A stretch of DNA of 64,000 nucleotides from Acanthosoma haemorrhoidale (GCA_930367205.1 OV884009.1:119301454-119365453); one strand, 5' to 3'; shown: positions 10,516-24,959, numbered from the stretch's first letter. The notes: generated by a model not told the origin, from the sequence alone. Made by a program: numbers and translations.

Positions 10516-11454
10516 TGTAGGGGAGTGTATTTGATTACCTTTGCCATCAGGGGCTGTAAAAATTTGTTGGGGTCTAGCTATTATGTCTAATGTACTAATG
10601 TACTACAAGGATCTAGGAACATAATGAGAGGTGTTGTTGATATGTAGCTGACAGTGAGGTGTAATGCCCTTAGCTCATTACTAAAGTCCCAATGCAGCTT
10701 ATTAATGCGGGCGTCAAGAGATGGTTGATTGAGTACTATACTCAACATAATAGGAAAATATTTACTTTTTCACTAACAAGGAGTTGATTGATAACTGACC
10801 CATCATTATTTTTAGCATGCTTGATGTCTATTCGAAATTTGGATTTGTTTTTATTAATAATTAATTAATGAGACCTAATCATAATTTATGGAGTTTTTGG
10901 AATTTTCATGTCTTCCTTATATTAAATGGGCGTATATTTAGCAGCTTGAATAGGCTGCCAACAGAGGTACGGTAAAAACACTAAGGTTTTGACTCCTCTC
11001 CTAAAACATACAGAGAGGCAGAGCCACCATTATTATTGCAGACTTCCATATCTGAAAACCCATTAATAAGAAAAATAGGCATTTACATTAAGCAGACCCT
11101 CAAAAGATACATCTAAAAACTCACATAATTCAGTTTTTTTCAATATTCTTGCTACGCAGTTCTTTTTAATATGTTTTATCTACAGCTAACCCCATCATTT
11201 TCCTATTACATTACATGCGTGTACAAGTGTACGGACCAACCATTTTTTTTTTTTTTAAACCACAGGGGTTTTTGACGCCTATTTAATTTTGATTATTGAA
11301 TAAACATTCAGGTCATTTTTATTTTTACTTTCTAATTACATAACCTTTGATTATTACCTTACAAAACTGGAAATTTGTGAAAATTTTAGGGATTTAATGT
11401 TAATATAAAATATTTATTGGGGCATTCCTTCATATTTATAGCCTCGTATCACTC

Positions 11455-11560
11455 AAAACATTTATTATTAATTAAAAAAAAAGTGAAAGCCAAAATAATT
11501 CTATCATTTATAACATATTAGTAGCACATATCTTTTTTAAGTGAGCCACATTTTTTTTTA
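11455..11560. repeat. Dispersed AT-rich repeat, copy 2
   Basis: Partner of 10425-10515, with an additional insertion before the agcacat segment. Confidence 0.55.
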
Positions 11561-11573
11561 GGGCATTGACGCC

Positions 11574-11576
<3 letters not shown>

Positions 11577-11608
<32 letters not shown>
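11577..11608. repeat. (TA)n microsatellite, unoccupied
   Basis: About 16 TA units with no retroelement end on either side. Confidence 0.9.
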
Positions 11609-11609
<1 letters not shown>

Positions 11610-14600
11610 TCAAATATATGTGTACCCAAGTGAGCACAATAGCGAGAACAAAGTCCCAGGGACCCCAGGGACCAACCGGTAGGACTGTTGGACTCCAGTC
11701 TCACCTGTGTGGTACGAACAACATGTATTCTCATTGTGAATGTTCATGGAATAGCCCAAGTCCTCAGAGTCAAACGTGTTCTGTGAGAAAACCTGCCACC
11801 CAAAGCCATCCAAATCCAAAGACACCGAACCATAAGCACTCTACCGGGTTCATTTTTTACCTACAGGGGACTTTTTCTAGAAAAGGTGAAATTTTATTTA
11901 AAATAAAAACTGGAGGAAATATAAGAAATAAGAAACTTTATCATTTAAACTTTACTTTATGGTTTAAAAATAGGAATAGTAAAAAGAAAAGTTTTAGTAT
12001 ATGCCTGTAAAAGGAGAATAAAGAAGTAAAAGAGCGCGATAAAAATAACAATAAATAACGAAATAAATCGCTTGTATGAGGATTGATAAAATATAATGAT
12101 GCATTCTTCGGGACTCCAGGAAAATTAGCACTATAGAAATTGCTTCTTCTGAATTTGCAAGGGCTGTTGAAAGAGAACTCTTCCTCACTCACAAGACATT
12201 CGAGCACAAAACGCTTGACTAAAAGCTCAGATCCACAGGTAGGGCGGGGTTCATTTGCCATTGGGTAGCTATTGGTCAGTCTGGTATGGCTAGTCCTTAG
12301 ACGAACAAATGCGACTTCCTGCCTTCTGATAGGATGTGTCCAAAGCTCCAGTCCGAGATTTAATCTTTCTTAGATTATTCTTGGTAAGTAAGCTCCACTT
12401 GTTTTGCCAGAAATTCTATATTTCAAATTTGAAATTCTTGATAGCATCACGTCTAGGGGCTATTTCGAAAGGTGCAGCTTCAGAAATAAGCAAGAACGTA
12501 AACTCTTTTATGATTTGCTATACTACAATGTCCTGGTAGCCAGCAGAACGTTACATTTAATCACAATTCTGTAAGATGCTGTGTGCATTTAAGGATTGAA
12601 GAAACTATTGCGTCACGTAAATTTATTTTTTTGATTTCCTTGATTTCAGATAAATAATCAGTACAAATGACTATGTTGCAATTCGCTAATTACCACGCAA
12701 AACTAAGCGCTTTGTTTATGGCAAACCACTCCTCCATGTAACTGCTAGTGACCTTGGGTAGATAGTGCATGTGCTGCTGATCTTTATGGCATACTGCTGC
12801 ACCCATCCCTGCAGCCAATTTTGATACACCAGTTTATATAAATTTGCAGGTTGTAGGTTGATACTATTTGTGGGAACTCTTTCTGAAAAACTATTATGCT
12901 GTTTGAATATTTTTTTAGTTTCCAATTTTTTAGGTGTATTTAACAACCAGGGTTTGGTCTTTTTGTAGCTTCTTCTCAGTTGATAGATTATGCACACAAA
13001 TTTTTACTAAATGATTGTTGCTATACCTACAATTTTTAAGGAACCTTAAGTGCTTTCTTTTACTCCTCTTTACACAAAATCAGTCAGTGAAATTTTTCAG
13101 TCAGTTTAGTTATGTAGTATGCTGTAATTTGATTGGGAAATTTATTGTTTGAAACTCTTTTCCGAAAAATTGTTTGGGTTAAGAGAATTAAAAAGTCGGG
13201 TCTGATAAACTACCAAGAGTCCGTCTGGAGTAAGCATTCGCCAGGTAAACTTGTGTTGCCTTTTGGGTCGTCGATAGATGTGACCCACCTCTCATTCCCC
13301 CCACTATTTTCATCTTTACGACTCAACACTAATCAACTAACTCAATTGTAATCAACAGCTGAAGAGAAGGCTTTGGTGTTGACCTTTGTTGGAGCTAAGC
13401 GATTCTTATCTTAAACTACCGCAGAAGGTTGATCGCCAAAACTCCATTTTCCTGTTGAATTATTGTATATTGACAGTGGCGTACATAAGGGCCCTTGGGC
13501 CACCCCCCCCCCTCTCCAAAATGTGTTTTATTTTTTATAATTTCGCCCAGTAACTTATACAAATGTTGATACAAACAATTTTTTACTTTAATTATTAAAA
13601 TACGACAATGCTTTGTTAAAAATAGTTGAAGTTATCTCATTATTGTAGGCACAAATTTAAAATTTAAGAATTGTTTTAATTTTTTTACAACCCAAAGAAC
13701 AAGGTTTCTTCTTTAAAAGTTAAAATTATTTAAGTATTTATATTACGAATACTTTGATTGATGAAGGTTATTAATTTTAATTTTACCAAATTATTGTGAG
13801 AGTTAATTAATTTTGTTTTTCTTTTATGCCCAAAGTAAATTTCTTGATCATGACTTTTACTTTACAGGAAAACTGTTTAATTTTATTTGTTAATTTTTTA
13901 TTAATGTTTCCCTTAACTGTTTCCATTTCCAGGAGTTTCCATTTTCTGCTGTGACATTTATTTTGTCTTATCATACATGGTGCTCTCTTATTGGAAAATA
14001 TTTCTGTCTGTATTTTTTTTTATACGAACATCACAGACCGACGCTTTCGCTAAGGGATCGGAGCTAAGCGAATTTAATTCACATAGCATCTTCCCCAACA
14101 GACCTGACGAGAAAAAGATGCTGATGACCATACCTTATTCTTCTTACCTTATGTTCTTCTTTATTTGATCTCCTCGTGTTCTTCCACCCCCTCTCCCCCC
14201 CCCCCACCCCAACAGCTCATGGCTCTGTCTACCTCTATTGCTACAGTTCATGTGAGAGGGGACAGCTATCACGGAGGTAGGGGAGTGTAGAGTTGAAGTA
14301 GGTGCAGAGGAAAGGAGAAGCTGGTGTCCTTATCTTTATTTGTGCTTTATGTGCCCTCCTCATGCTCCCTCCTCGCCTGCCGACAACAATCTTTGAGAGA
14401 AAGAAGAGACCATTCACTTTCGGGCTTTCCTTGTTTTAGCACATGATAAATTATTTTTACGGTTTGTAGCCAACCAGAAACACTCATTTTCTCACCCTTG
14501 AGTCTGCTGATTGTTAGTCTCCTGTTTAAAGGATTCAGAAATTTGAAACTACACTCGCAGGTTAAATTTGAAGCCCTGAAGTCTTGACAATTACTTCACA

Positions 14601-17600
14601 GTCCATAAAGTATGATCAAGCGCCACTTTATGATAACCTCTGTTTGACGTAAAGGCAGCATATTTTCCATTAAAGTTTACCTGATGCCCCTATGATGTAA
14701 AAAAATTAAATTGACCCCCTCAAAAATATGAAAAATCATTTATTATTACTTGTGACCCCACTGGTTTTAAGTTTAATAGTTTTAGTTATAATAAACATGG
14801 GTTAAACAGAAATTGTCTCTGTCTAACCCCAGATATGCCCAATCTATTATCTTACCAGCTCTACGTAAGGAATACTGTTAAATGCAAACGGCCTACAAAC
14901 CAAAATGTACGTTATAATAATCATTAGTTATCATGCTCATTTTTAGTATCTTAACAGTTGAACAAATGATATTTATTGGATATAATGATAACTGCTCAAT
15001 TACAAAACAAAAGTAAAAAAAACAAAACATTGGTTACAATTTCAATAAACATATTAGTAACAAAATTAAGGAAACTATTCGTTAGTGTTCATATTCAAAC
15101 TAGGTTAAAATTAATTTAAATATCCCAAAAATAATAGTGGTAAAAGATGTATGAAGCTGAGTGAAGTAGAATGTGTGTAGATAAATTGTGGGCATATCTC
15201 CTCAGTGAGAGTTTGTCATAATTACTTATTTCATGAAATAAAGGATTGTCTGATAAAATTGTGTTACTAAAGCATTTTTTTGTTTGGGTGCATGTGTTGT
15301 AGCAATGTTAGCAAATGGATATCAGATAACATTTTAGATATTCTTGTGTGGATATTTATAATCCTCGTTTATTTTTCATAATTTTTAATTATTTTATGTT
15401 TTCATGCCATGTGTCCACACTTGGGAGGGATATGTACAGACTGGAATGGAGTAAAAGAATCTGATAGTTAAGGGAGGATAAATTGGTAATTTTCAAGTAA
15501 AGTTAGGAGCTCCGTGTGTCACAGTGCGGTGAAGGTGTTCCCACATCAAAGGGTTCTCCCCCTCACTTGACCACAGTGCATCAAGGGCGTGCTCACTCGG
15601 GAGCATAGGCGTCCAGTAAACACAGGCGTTCACCAAAACCAGTATCCTTGCCATTTTATTTTCATAAGATCAAATAATTTTAATTGTTACAAGCTGAAAT
15701 TTGGTATCATCGATTAATAACAAATAGAATTTTGGTTATATCATATTTGGTTAGATGAAAAAGCTGTAATATGTATTGTTAAGACCTTAGGTATAAAATC
15801 AGGTATCCAAGGGTTTAAAGGTCCTCTGGGGGGGAAAATGCTTATATTTGGGGTCAGGGGAATATGAGCGATAAATATTAACTGGGAGATAAAAGAGACG
15901 TTCATAACAGTCATTAGACCCGGTGCTGGAGAGAGGCCATATTTTTTAGATTGAAGCGTAGAAACATGGAATTCCAATCTATTCATTCAAGCATGGAATG
16001 ATCAAACCGTGAATGTGATTCAACCCCCCCCCTCCCCAACAACGAAAAATGTGTCCATGTTATTATACGTAATTATTTGTAATAGAAAAATATTGTTTAA
16101 ACTATATAACAATTTTTTATATTATGAAGTATGATATTAGTTAGTATGAAACATTTAAAAAAAAAAAAATTATGCACTAGGATTATGCATTGAAATGTAA
16201 AAAATTTTTTTATATAATGATAATGTTGAGGTTACTTAGATAGACTGGTTTCAGGCCAAACAAATATTACAGACATTTTAACAAAATACAAATTGTACCT
16301 ATAATAAACAAAATATCGGTGCAGAAAATGAATAAACAATATAGCGAGGAGCTCATTGTTTCTTCGTTAGATCGTTTAACATTTCATATCGATTTAAACC
16401 ATTTTACATTGAATGTCGTGGCCCATAGCCACATTTGAACAAATTTCGTATCAAAAATTGAACACGAGGTTCCTAGTACTCGTAGAGAAAGGATTTTCTT
16501 CAGACATATCGCTGAAACTTGCCAACAAGGTTCTCGACGCCGGGGCTGGGAGACTTCACAATCCTAACAGTCCACATTGCTTAAATTTTTCATTTGTATT
16601 TTCTATATTCTACCAATTTAATTATAAACTAACTATGACTATTTTCTTCCTAAACGTTTTGGGATTTATTATCCGTAGTATATTTTAGTTACAGTCAAAT
16701 GTTTCAAAATGTTTTTTAGATTAGTAGAATTATTTGAATATCTGGTGGTATCACAGTATTTAAAATCAAAAGTATTTTTCAGTAGTAGTTAATACTGTAC
16801 AGTATAAAATATTATAATATATAATATATGTTTACAGGGCATTGCTTTGTTATTTTGAGGGATTTGTTAAAGTTTTGGCTGTTATAACTTATTAAAAATT
16901 GTAAAGTTGTTTTTAATGATTTTTAAACATTGTAATTGTATACTTTTGAATTTCATATAAGATTTTCACATGTTATATTTTACAAAACCGTACTCCAATT
17001 TTATATTAGTTACATTCCACACGGAGTTACACCTGGCAGACAGAGAGGAGCGGTGGGAATTACAAGAATCGGATCCGAAGGATGCCAATTGCAGCTTTAC
17101 CAATCTGCAGTAATGATTGTACGAGCGACCATCAGGTCTGGTTCTTTACCACACTGTTTTTGGAACGGACAATCAGTCTGAGGTAGCTTTGAGGAATAGT
17201 TACTTACTTTATGCAACTTTTGTTCCATTCACAAATTAACAAATGTTATAAGTGAAAAGGCCATTGTTAAAATAAACGACAACAGGGTATGATCCAGAAG
17301 TAGGTGTACAATGTGATTTATAAAGCTCCTTATTGACTATCGTGGGTAAAGTGAAGAGGTATCAAATAGAGATTGGTGTAAGGGGGTGGCTCATACCAGA
17401 GGAATAGAAGGAGGGGATGCTGGCATACTTTATCACTTCATTTTTCAATCCTGATAATCATAGGGAATATTTTACCATAAATGTCCCTCCTAGCAGCTTT
17501 TTTCCGTCAGATTCCCCTTTCTGGCTATTAATAACTTTTCTAGCTCGCTTCTGTTCAATTTCTCATTTACGTCTTTTCTTTTTCCCTTTTTTTTCTTGTC

Positions 17601-18524
17601 AAAGCCATAACATGAGAATGGCTTAGGGGAAATGGTCTTCCTTCTGTTTGTCTACATGTGTCTATCTACTACTACTATAGTGATCCTAAAAATGATCAAA
17701 ACCACCCTGAAAATTTGAACATACATTGAACAGTTTCTTCGATCACGCTGAATATCTGTCATAAAAATAGTTAACAGCAAGTATGAAAAAAAAATAGCAG
17801 TTTATAATTTCTTTCATATACATACACTGGTTGTCATGCACCCATCAGAACAGTACTAAACTAAAACTAAAATACCATTAATCCTTAAAACACAAATATC
17901 CATTCATAACAAAAAGTCTAGAACTGAAATGAGAGTGGTTATGAATGTAAGTAATAATAGATTCAAGGGTAAGTGACCTCCCATTTGTTTGAATCTTTTT
18001 TTACGTGAAATATCAATTTTATTTATTATACCTCAATCCCATGGACATACCTGGCTCCGAAGCAACACCTAAATCTATTACGATTCCCCGAGAATAGTTC
18101 AGCACCATCAGAGTATAAAGAGCGATTTCAACAATTAATCGAGACTACATCAGAACATCTTCAAATCAGCACCGACGCACAGTGGGGGAGAGGCACAAAT
18201 TAGTTGGATAAAAATTTAATTTTCCATTTGGCCTAAACATTATATTTTCTTATTGAAAGAGAGTTGTTTGGTAAATATAACCTTCATTCAACGGCTTGTG
18301 TTCCCTAAGGTGGTCTAATGAGCTGCCAAATGTCCTTTAAACAAGCGTCTACATGCAGAGAGATAACCATGTTTATATTTGTCATTCGTCAGTTGAGTGC
18401 ATCCTCCTTGTACAGTAAATGATAAGACTGTCCTTTAAACTTGTGTCCCTATTATTTTACCATAGATTATGATATTAAACATTCACTCACCCTCACCAGA
18501 TACCAAATAATACATTTATATATA

Positions 18525-18707
18525 AGTTAAAGATTATGAACTCGAAAACTCAAAAAAAATTAAAAAAGGTAGTTGAAATAAGCACGGATGAAAGTTGTCA
18601 TAAGACTGCTTTATTCTCGGTGTTAATCCTCTATATATACAATCGGGATGTTTACATCCAGATATTGGCGATTAAGGCCGTATATTGGCGCTTTCCGGAT
18701 CTTAACT
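18525..18707 (-). repeat. 3' LTR of element G
   Basis: 183 bp with AGTTA...TAACT ends. It is followed on the right by CCCCC, the complement of a G-rich polypurine tract, as expected for the 3' LTR of a minus-strand element. Confidence 0.8.
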
Positions 18708-19179
18708 CCCCCGCACCAGTTTCCGTGCATCCGCACGCAAATTTTACCCTCTCAGCTGCCTGGGCTCGACAGACTGTGTCCTCGTTCCACGCTCGCACTG
18801 GGGCAAAGGTCCGTACACCCAATACCCGGCCTGAAATAAACAATCCTTAATAAATGATATCCACTCGAGTCTATCTTAGAGTCCATAAGAGCGTCCAGGA
18901 TCCACGTTGCTTTTTGTTATGACTCCGGTCCTGCCGAGAGTACAAAAACAACAAAAGAGAAACATGAAAATATGATACATCATACTCGAGAGATATATAC
19001 TAAAAAATAAAAAAACAATAAACATAGATCTGGTAGTTAATCCTTATTGCTAAGATTCTAAAACGAAACAAAAATACATCATTAATCCATAAACCGAAAA
19101 TAACAATTCGTGTACAGATCATTCTGATTCTGACTATTCCCAAATCGAGGCCTTCGAGAAAAAGCGAGAGCGCACCAGT

Positions 19180-22144
19180 CTATTCATCTTGGACCCCCTC
19201 CCCTTGTGGTGGGAGTTTCAATTGCTCTATATGAACGGTCCTCCTTTTAATGGGCAAGGTCAGACTTTCGATGGTCACCACGTTATGCTCACGAATGACC
19301 GTGCTTTGAAGGGAGCCTCATACCGATCGGTTAGACCTTGCTTGCGGTAAACAACAGTTCCGATGGAGATCGCCCTCATTATATCCCGAACCTTTCCATT
19401 ACCTTTCGCGACCCGCCTGGCTTTGTCGTTCACAATCCGGTCCCGAACCGTCTTCCACGTTTTACCCAGATGTACGTGAGCATTAACGACCCGACCCGCC
19501 ATCTCTTCGCCTAACACTGTCTCCGACCAGTTGCACGTTCACGCGCGTATACCGAAGAGCACTTCAAACGACGCAAAGCCTGTTGTCGCATAGATTGAGT
19601 GGTTATAAGCCGCCACTGCCATCGGCATTGCTTCCTTCGCTTGCAGGCGCTTATCAGCCTGATACACTCTGAGGTGGTCACAGATGGCCCTGTGGAAGCG
19701 CTCAATGGCTCCTCTACTCTTGGGATGACCGGTATTTACGTGCTACGTTACGTCTCTCTTTGTCATCTCTCTCACGCACCTTTTCGTTGTCGAATTACCA
19801 CCCCCCATCCGAGGAGATCCGCTCTGGCATGCAGTAAAATTAGAACCAAAGATTTAACGCGCGTAGTCTCGTGTCCGATGACTTGTCTTGCGCTTCGTGT
19901 GCTGTGTCTACCTTGCTGAACTTGTCTATGACTGTGACCCGCTTAACGCCGCGCCACGTGAAGGAATCCACCTGTAGAGCTTCCACCGTAGGTGACTCTT
20001 CCTGGTGGCCATGGGGGGTGAAAACAATAATTCGTCCGTAGACATACGTCACAGGAACCTATGAGGTCCTGAATTGACTTGCGCATACCCCACCAGAAAT
20101 ACCTCCACTGTAGTGGTTGCAGTGTTTCCTGTATACCGTGGTGGTTCGTCTTCCCTTGATGGTACGTTAACGTCACTTCCCACTGTCGCTCGACGTCCCG
20201 CAAAGTTTGGGCTGCCATCATACATTAATAAACCTACGATCCAACCCCAACTGTTCCTTCTTCCACAGCGTTTACCAAACAGTGACAGCCAATCTGCCAC
20301 TATGTTATCTGACCCGGGCTTGTACACAATTTCGATACTGTACCGCACTAGGAACCACTTTCACTTAGCCACCCTCACGGACGACTCTTTCATTTTGCCA
20401 ACCCATTACAGCGATCTGTGGTCCGTAACCACCCTGAATTTTCTTCCGAACACGTACGGACGGAAATGCCCGATAGCCCACACGATGCCGTGCAATTCCC
20501 TCTCCAGCGCGCTGCAGGTACAGTGCCCTCACTCACCTCCGTATTCGCCAGGTGGCTGCTGGTGTATGCCACCAGCCTCTTACCACCAACTCCCTTCTGA
20601 GACAGCACTTCCCCCAAGGCATATTAACTGATATCTGTGGTGACAGTAAACTCCGCTTCGAAGTTCGGGAACGCCAGAATAGGTGCCTCCTGTAGACGAT
20701 CCATGCAGCGGAGGATGTTTTGTTCCATGCTTGGTGTGATGTTGATCCGCGCGCCCTTTCACAACAAGTTATTTATGGGTACCAGGCACTCAGCCATGTC
20801 CGGCACGAACCGGCGATAGTATTTGAGTGTACCTAGCAATTTCGTAATACCCTTAACATCCCGCGGTATCTCCATCCTCCGACTCGCCTCTATCTTTGAC
20901 GGATCGGGTTTTATCCCCTCTTGTGAAATGGTGTGGCCCAAAAAGTCGATCTTATCCTGACCCAGTAATGACTTTTCTGCCGACAATTTCAGTCCAAATT
21001 CTTTTATTCTGCGGTACACTCTCCGTAGGTGTTCGACATGGCCCTCATCGGTTCGGTTGAAGATTAACAAGTCGTCCATATAAATTTGGCACATGTCAGC
21101 ATCCATCCCTCTCAGGAACTCGTCCATTAACCGCTGAAACGTAATCGGGGCATTCTTCACCGAATGGCATCCGTGTGAACTCGTAGTGCCCTCTCTCGAA
21201 CGAAAATGCTGTCTTCCTGTCCTGAGCACTTAGTTGGATTTGGTGGTATCCCGCTTTCAGATCCAAGGCACTAAACACTTTAGCCCCACTTAGGCTATCA
21301 GTGATATCCTCAAACCTTTAAATGGGATACTTGTCATCGACTGTGTTCTCTTTCAGTTTTCTATAATCACAACTCTGTACCACTCCTCCTTCTCCCCTAA
21401 TCTACTCTTCTTTTTTACTGCCCAAAAGGGACTGTTGTATGGCGAGGTAGGTAGGCTATCTCTGACTATCCCCTGTCTTAGCAGCTCATCTATTCCCTTT
21501 TGGATAGTTGGCTGTCGTAGTGCTTGTAGATATCTCCTCTCATTTACATATGTTACACGCTCAGTCTTCAGCGGAATTTCGTGCACCGATCTCCCGGTTG
21601 CCCCCAGCGCGTCTCTTTCTTCAAAGAAGATATCCCGGAACTACTCCTGCAGTTTCTCCCTCCAGTCCTCTACCCTGTTCACCGCTCCTATTTGTACCCT
21701 CTCACCCCGTACAGTTCCCTGACTCCGATAAACTAACTTCCCCAGTTTAATTCTCTACCTCCCCCTTCATTCTTAATCCGCGCTCCCACCTTTTCTAATA
21801 AATCACATACTGCGATTATTTGGCATGGTCTTTACTACATGCACCGTTAACTCACCCCCTAAGTTCTTCCATCTTCGTAACCCCACAACCGCTTCCCCCA
21901 TTACCTCGCAGGTTCCCCCCAGAGTAAGCAACCTACACTCACATGCCTTAATCTGGTGTGCTTTCTCTCCTCCACTCCACCTCTCTAGCACACTACGAGA
22001 TACAATGGTGCTCGCGCTTCCCTTGTCCACTAGACACCTCGCTTTCTTCCCGAATTTGTTGATTGGCGACTCGCACATCCTCTCCCGAATTGCTTTGCAC
22101 TTTAGGATGCGATCGCCTCTCTGTTGACACTTTCACTCTGTCAC
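19180..22144 (-). pseudogene. pol of element G (protease, RT, RNase H, integrase), broken
   Basis: Recognisable pieces in order: protease (21803-22078) with the active site altered from DTG to DKG; the RT N-terminus (21353-21586); RT (20759-21229) with LDLKAGYHQI nearby and YMDDLLIF; RNase H (about 20300-20750); integrase zinc-binding and core pieces (19511-20340); and a C-terminal GPF-type segment ending at the stop 19182-19180. The pieces lie in different frames with internal stops, so no functional polyprotein can be made. Compare pol of B and F for the intact form. Confidence 0.85.
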
Positions 22145-23268
22145 TCAGGCTTCAGCTCGTTGATCCCATCTGCGTGGCCCGTCCTTCTGCCCTGTCTGTC
22201 TTTTGGTTCTGCTGTGCTTGGTCTCCTCTCTTTCAGTACCCGATGTCCCAGAGGATTCCTTTCCTGATCATCAGCTCTCTCTGGGTGACACGCTTCGTCT
22301 TGCCCTTACTCCTTGAGCATTTACCTCCATGGGTTCCGGTCGTGGGTATTCCCTCGAAAATATACGGACAATGTCTTGCTATGTGCCCTTCCTCGCCGCA
22401 CTCAAAACACTTCGTGTGGGGACACTTTGCCACTATATGTCCTGTCTTATCACATCCGTGACACTTTCTCTCTTCCCTGTGTGGGGCATATCGTGGTCTC
22501 GCCCCTCCGAATCTTTTTTCCTCTGTAACCCCCCTGTCTCTACCACCAGACGACATTTCGGGTCTCCTCCAAACTGGTTTCGGGGTTCGGATTCTTTTAT
22601 ACGTGATTCGTCTCCAATCGTTGTCGATATATCGTACCCTCACTTCCTCTTTCTTAGCACTGGCGTCTATAATTATTTGCACGAGCACTCCTCGGGGAAT
22701 CCTTCTTTCCTTTCAGTCTCTTTGCCCAATTTCACCTTCAAGATCGTGGATAGAAATCCCATACTTCCTTCACCTTGTTGAATCGCAACACCAAGCCTGC
22801 CACGTATTGACCATTGCTCTGTCTGGAGGACTTCATTTCCCTGAACATTTGGAATATGTCCTCCTCGGGGGTCCATCTTCCACCTCCATAAGCTTTGTTC
22901 AAGCGCATTTTTACTACTTCCCTTCATCTGTTTGAATCTAGTTGAGGATACTCCTCTTAACTCGGCATGTCAGGGCCACCTTAAATGATTCCGCGTCTCT
23001 AGAGTCTATCAGATTTTCCTCCACCTTCGCTGCGATCAATGCTATGAGGCGGTCTCCCCCTTTTAAGAAGAAGTTCAGTTCATCTAGTTCTCAAGTGAAC
23101 CTCTCCAAGTCCACAACTGCTTACCTAAAGTCCTGGGTGTTCATAGCCTTAACTCTCATCATTGCGAGTGCAGTGGCATGAGCCTCAGGTTGAGGTTCCT
23201 ACTTGTCTGACGTCAGATCCCTCTGCGAGATTTAAGATGGGCTGTCTAAATATTCCTTCTTCAGCCAT
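22145..23268 (-). pseudogene. gag of element G, broken
   Basis: Starts at the ATG 23268-23266. N-terminal similarity to gag of F (MRVKAMNTQD, FLKGGDR) continues to 22942 in a broken frame. The frame 22233-22688 carries two CCHC knuckles (CHGC...H...C and CFEC...H...C). A TGA at 22147-22145 sits in a GAA GCC TGA context, as in F and nearly as in B. Confidence 0.8.
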
Positions 23269-23330
23269 CACCCTCCTTTTGCGAACAAAATAAAAAAAAT
23301 GTCGCACTCTATTACTCACTCACTCCACAG

Positions 23331-23348
23331 TCCCGGGTTTCGACACCA
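23331..23348 (-). other. Primer-binding site of element G (tRNA-Phe type)
   Basis: On the minus strand it reads TGGTGTCGAAACCCGGGA, which has one mismatch to the complement of the 3' end of animal tRNA-Phe(GAA). It adjoins the surviving LTR end. Confidence 0.75.
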
Positions 23349-23364
23349 GTCAAAGATCATCACC

Positions 23365-24950
23365 TTAATGAAACGCAATTCACGAGTAATTCAGATGCAA
23401 GAAAAAGAAAATTTAAATTTAATGATTTGCTTACGTGAAATAAATTAACTTAATTAATTAAATTATGTCATGAACATAATACAAATAATAAAAGAAACGT
23501 ATAACACAAGGGAGTACATAGTAAAACATAGGAATAATAATATTGCAATAACTTATGTTAAGGCCAGATAAAGTTTTTATTTTGTAAAAAAGTAAAGTAA
23601 ATTGAATCATGATTTTTTTTATCTTTATTAAAAAAATTAATTTGTTTGTTAAATTTAATTATTTATTATTTATGTCACTGACGTAAAAAACTGTAAAAAA
23701 AAAATCGTCATTTATTAGATCGTTCATGTAAAATTTGATTATGTAATTTATGTTCATTTATATTTCGTAAGATTTAAATTGTAATCTAAGTTAAATGTGA
23801 AATAATGGAATTACCTAAAGGAGAATTCCGTACCTTGGACCGTGGTACTTTGGAGTTTTGGTAGGGGAACTTGTGGACCCAAGCCCCATTTTCGTCAGTG
23901 TTGAGGTAACGCCTGAACGGTTAAGTTGTACCGATCTTAGAATTGAATCGTCCATTTGGCCAAAAATTTCACCACAACGATATTTAACGTTTAAAACTGT
24001 GTTTAACGTTCCTTTTCAAACGTATTATTTTTTTACGTTGTGTCTTCAACGACGTGAGAGTGTTAATGGTTCATTCTCTGAATTTCCTAAAATTCACGAC
24101 AGGAAATCACGAACTTTTTCCGTTCCCCTTGGAGCTTTTCCTTGGTTAGGAAAATTGGAATCGCCGCCCGGCGGTTGGTTTTTTTTGAGCATCAATCTGA
24201 CCACGGCAGCGCTACGCTTTGTCTATAACCTGTCAAGCGCTACAACCTACACCCACGTGAACGCTTGACCTGCAACCTGCAACTACATGAAAGAACGCTT
24301 CATATGACTACGTGAATATACCCTTATTTCACTTATTTCTTAATCAATTCCTTCATTGATTTATTACTAATTACCTTTTAATTATTATTACTACTATTTT
24401 GATTTATCAAAAGAACGATCTATTTAAATTAAAATTACGGAATATTTTATTGATAAATTTCATCGCCATTTTAAAGAAGATTATAAATTATACACTTTAA
24501 TTTTATTATTTATTTTATTTAAATGTCATTATATTTAAATTAGTTGAATTTATTGTAAATTTAATTATTGTGACTAAAATTTGGTTAATTATCTTAATTA
24601 TTAAGGATAAAAGATATTTTTATTTTGAAACAAGTCTATGTCTTACATTGGTAAATTTTATATTATTACTAACCAGGCCTGGATATTTTATTTTTGCTCC
24701 TCATTTTTTTATGAAATTATGATAACATTTTGTTTAATTTTGAATAAATGTATTGTGATTTGGCATAAATTCTTATTTTCATTCATTTAACTGTTCACTA
24801 GTTTAAGCTAATGAACCAACCTGATTTTGAATTTTCACTTGGAAGTATATAATACTCCACGGGTGGTTCAACGTATACAACTTATGAGAAAAAACGGTGC
24901 CTGTGAATGGTTCAAGAGTGACAGAATATTTAAAAAATTAAGTTCACCTA
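23365..24950. other. Very AT-rich non-coding stretch
   Basis: No domain or RNA gene recognised. A less AT-rich island at 23820-24290 holds a 136-codon ORF that looks accidental. Confidence 0.55.
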
Positions 24951-24959
24951 AACCAATAA

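Larger units (their letters stand above)
9445..18524. other. 9-kb AT-rich non-coding region without recognisable genes
   Basis: All ORFs are short and none shows a domain. The contents I can name are a duplicated segment (about 10425-10515 and 11455-11560), the (TA)n at 11577-11608, C-homopolymers near 13500, 14200 and 16025, and an isolated CAGTGGCGTA terminus-like motif near 13476. The ORFs at 11941-12261 (-), 16413-16688 (+) and 16936-17181 (+) look like chance. Confidence 0.6.
18525..23364 (-). mobile_element. Element G: decayed errantivirus-like Ty3/Gypsy retrotransposon
   Basis: Order on the minus strand: PBS at 23331-23348, gag, UGA, pol, 3' LTR at 18525-18707. The 3' LTR starts next to a TTTATATATA flank. 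The 5' LTR on the right is reduced to about 17 bp of recognisable similarity (from 23348). Both genes carry many frameshifts and stops. It is clearly older than B and F but belongs to the same lineage. Confidence 0.85.

Noticed and set aside
11941..12261. 106-codon minus-strand ORF
   Set aside because: Phe/Leu/Ser-rich low-complexity translation of T-rich DNA; no recognisable similarity.
13474..13520. CAGTGGCGTA followed by a C-run, like the end of a hAT-type or other DNA transposon
   Set aside because: No matching inverted end was found within several kb, so an element cannot be delimited.
16936..17181. 81-codon ORF around a GC-richer patch
   Set aside because: Neither strand gives a recognisable protein; the opposite strand has a stop in the middle. 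No splice support.
20074..20631. 185-codon plus-strand ORF
   Set aside because: Antisense shadow of the G element RNase H and integrase region, which carries the recognisable motifs on the minus strand.
23858..24268. 136-codon plus-strand ORF in a less AT-rich island
   Set aside because: No domain, no plausible neighbours, composition-driven; treated as chance.
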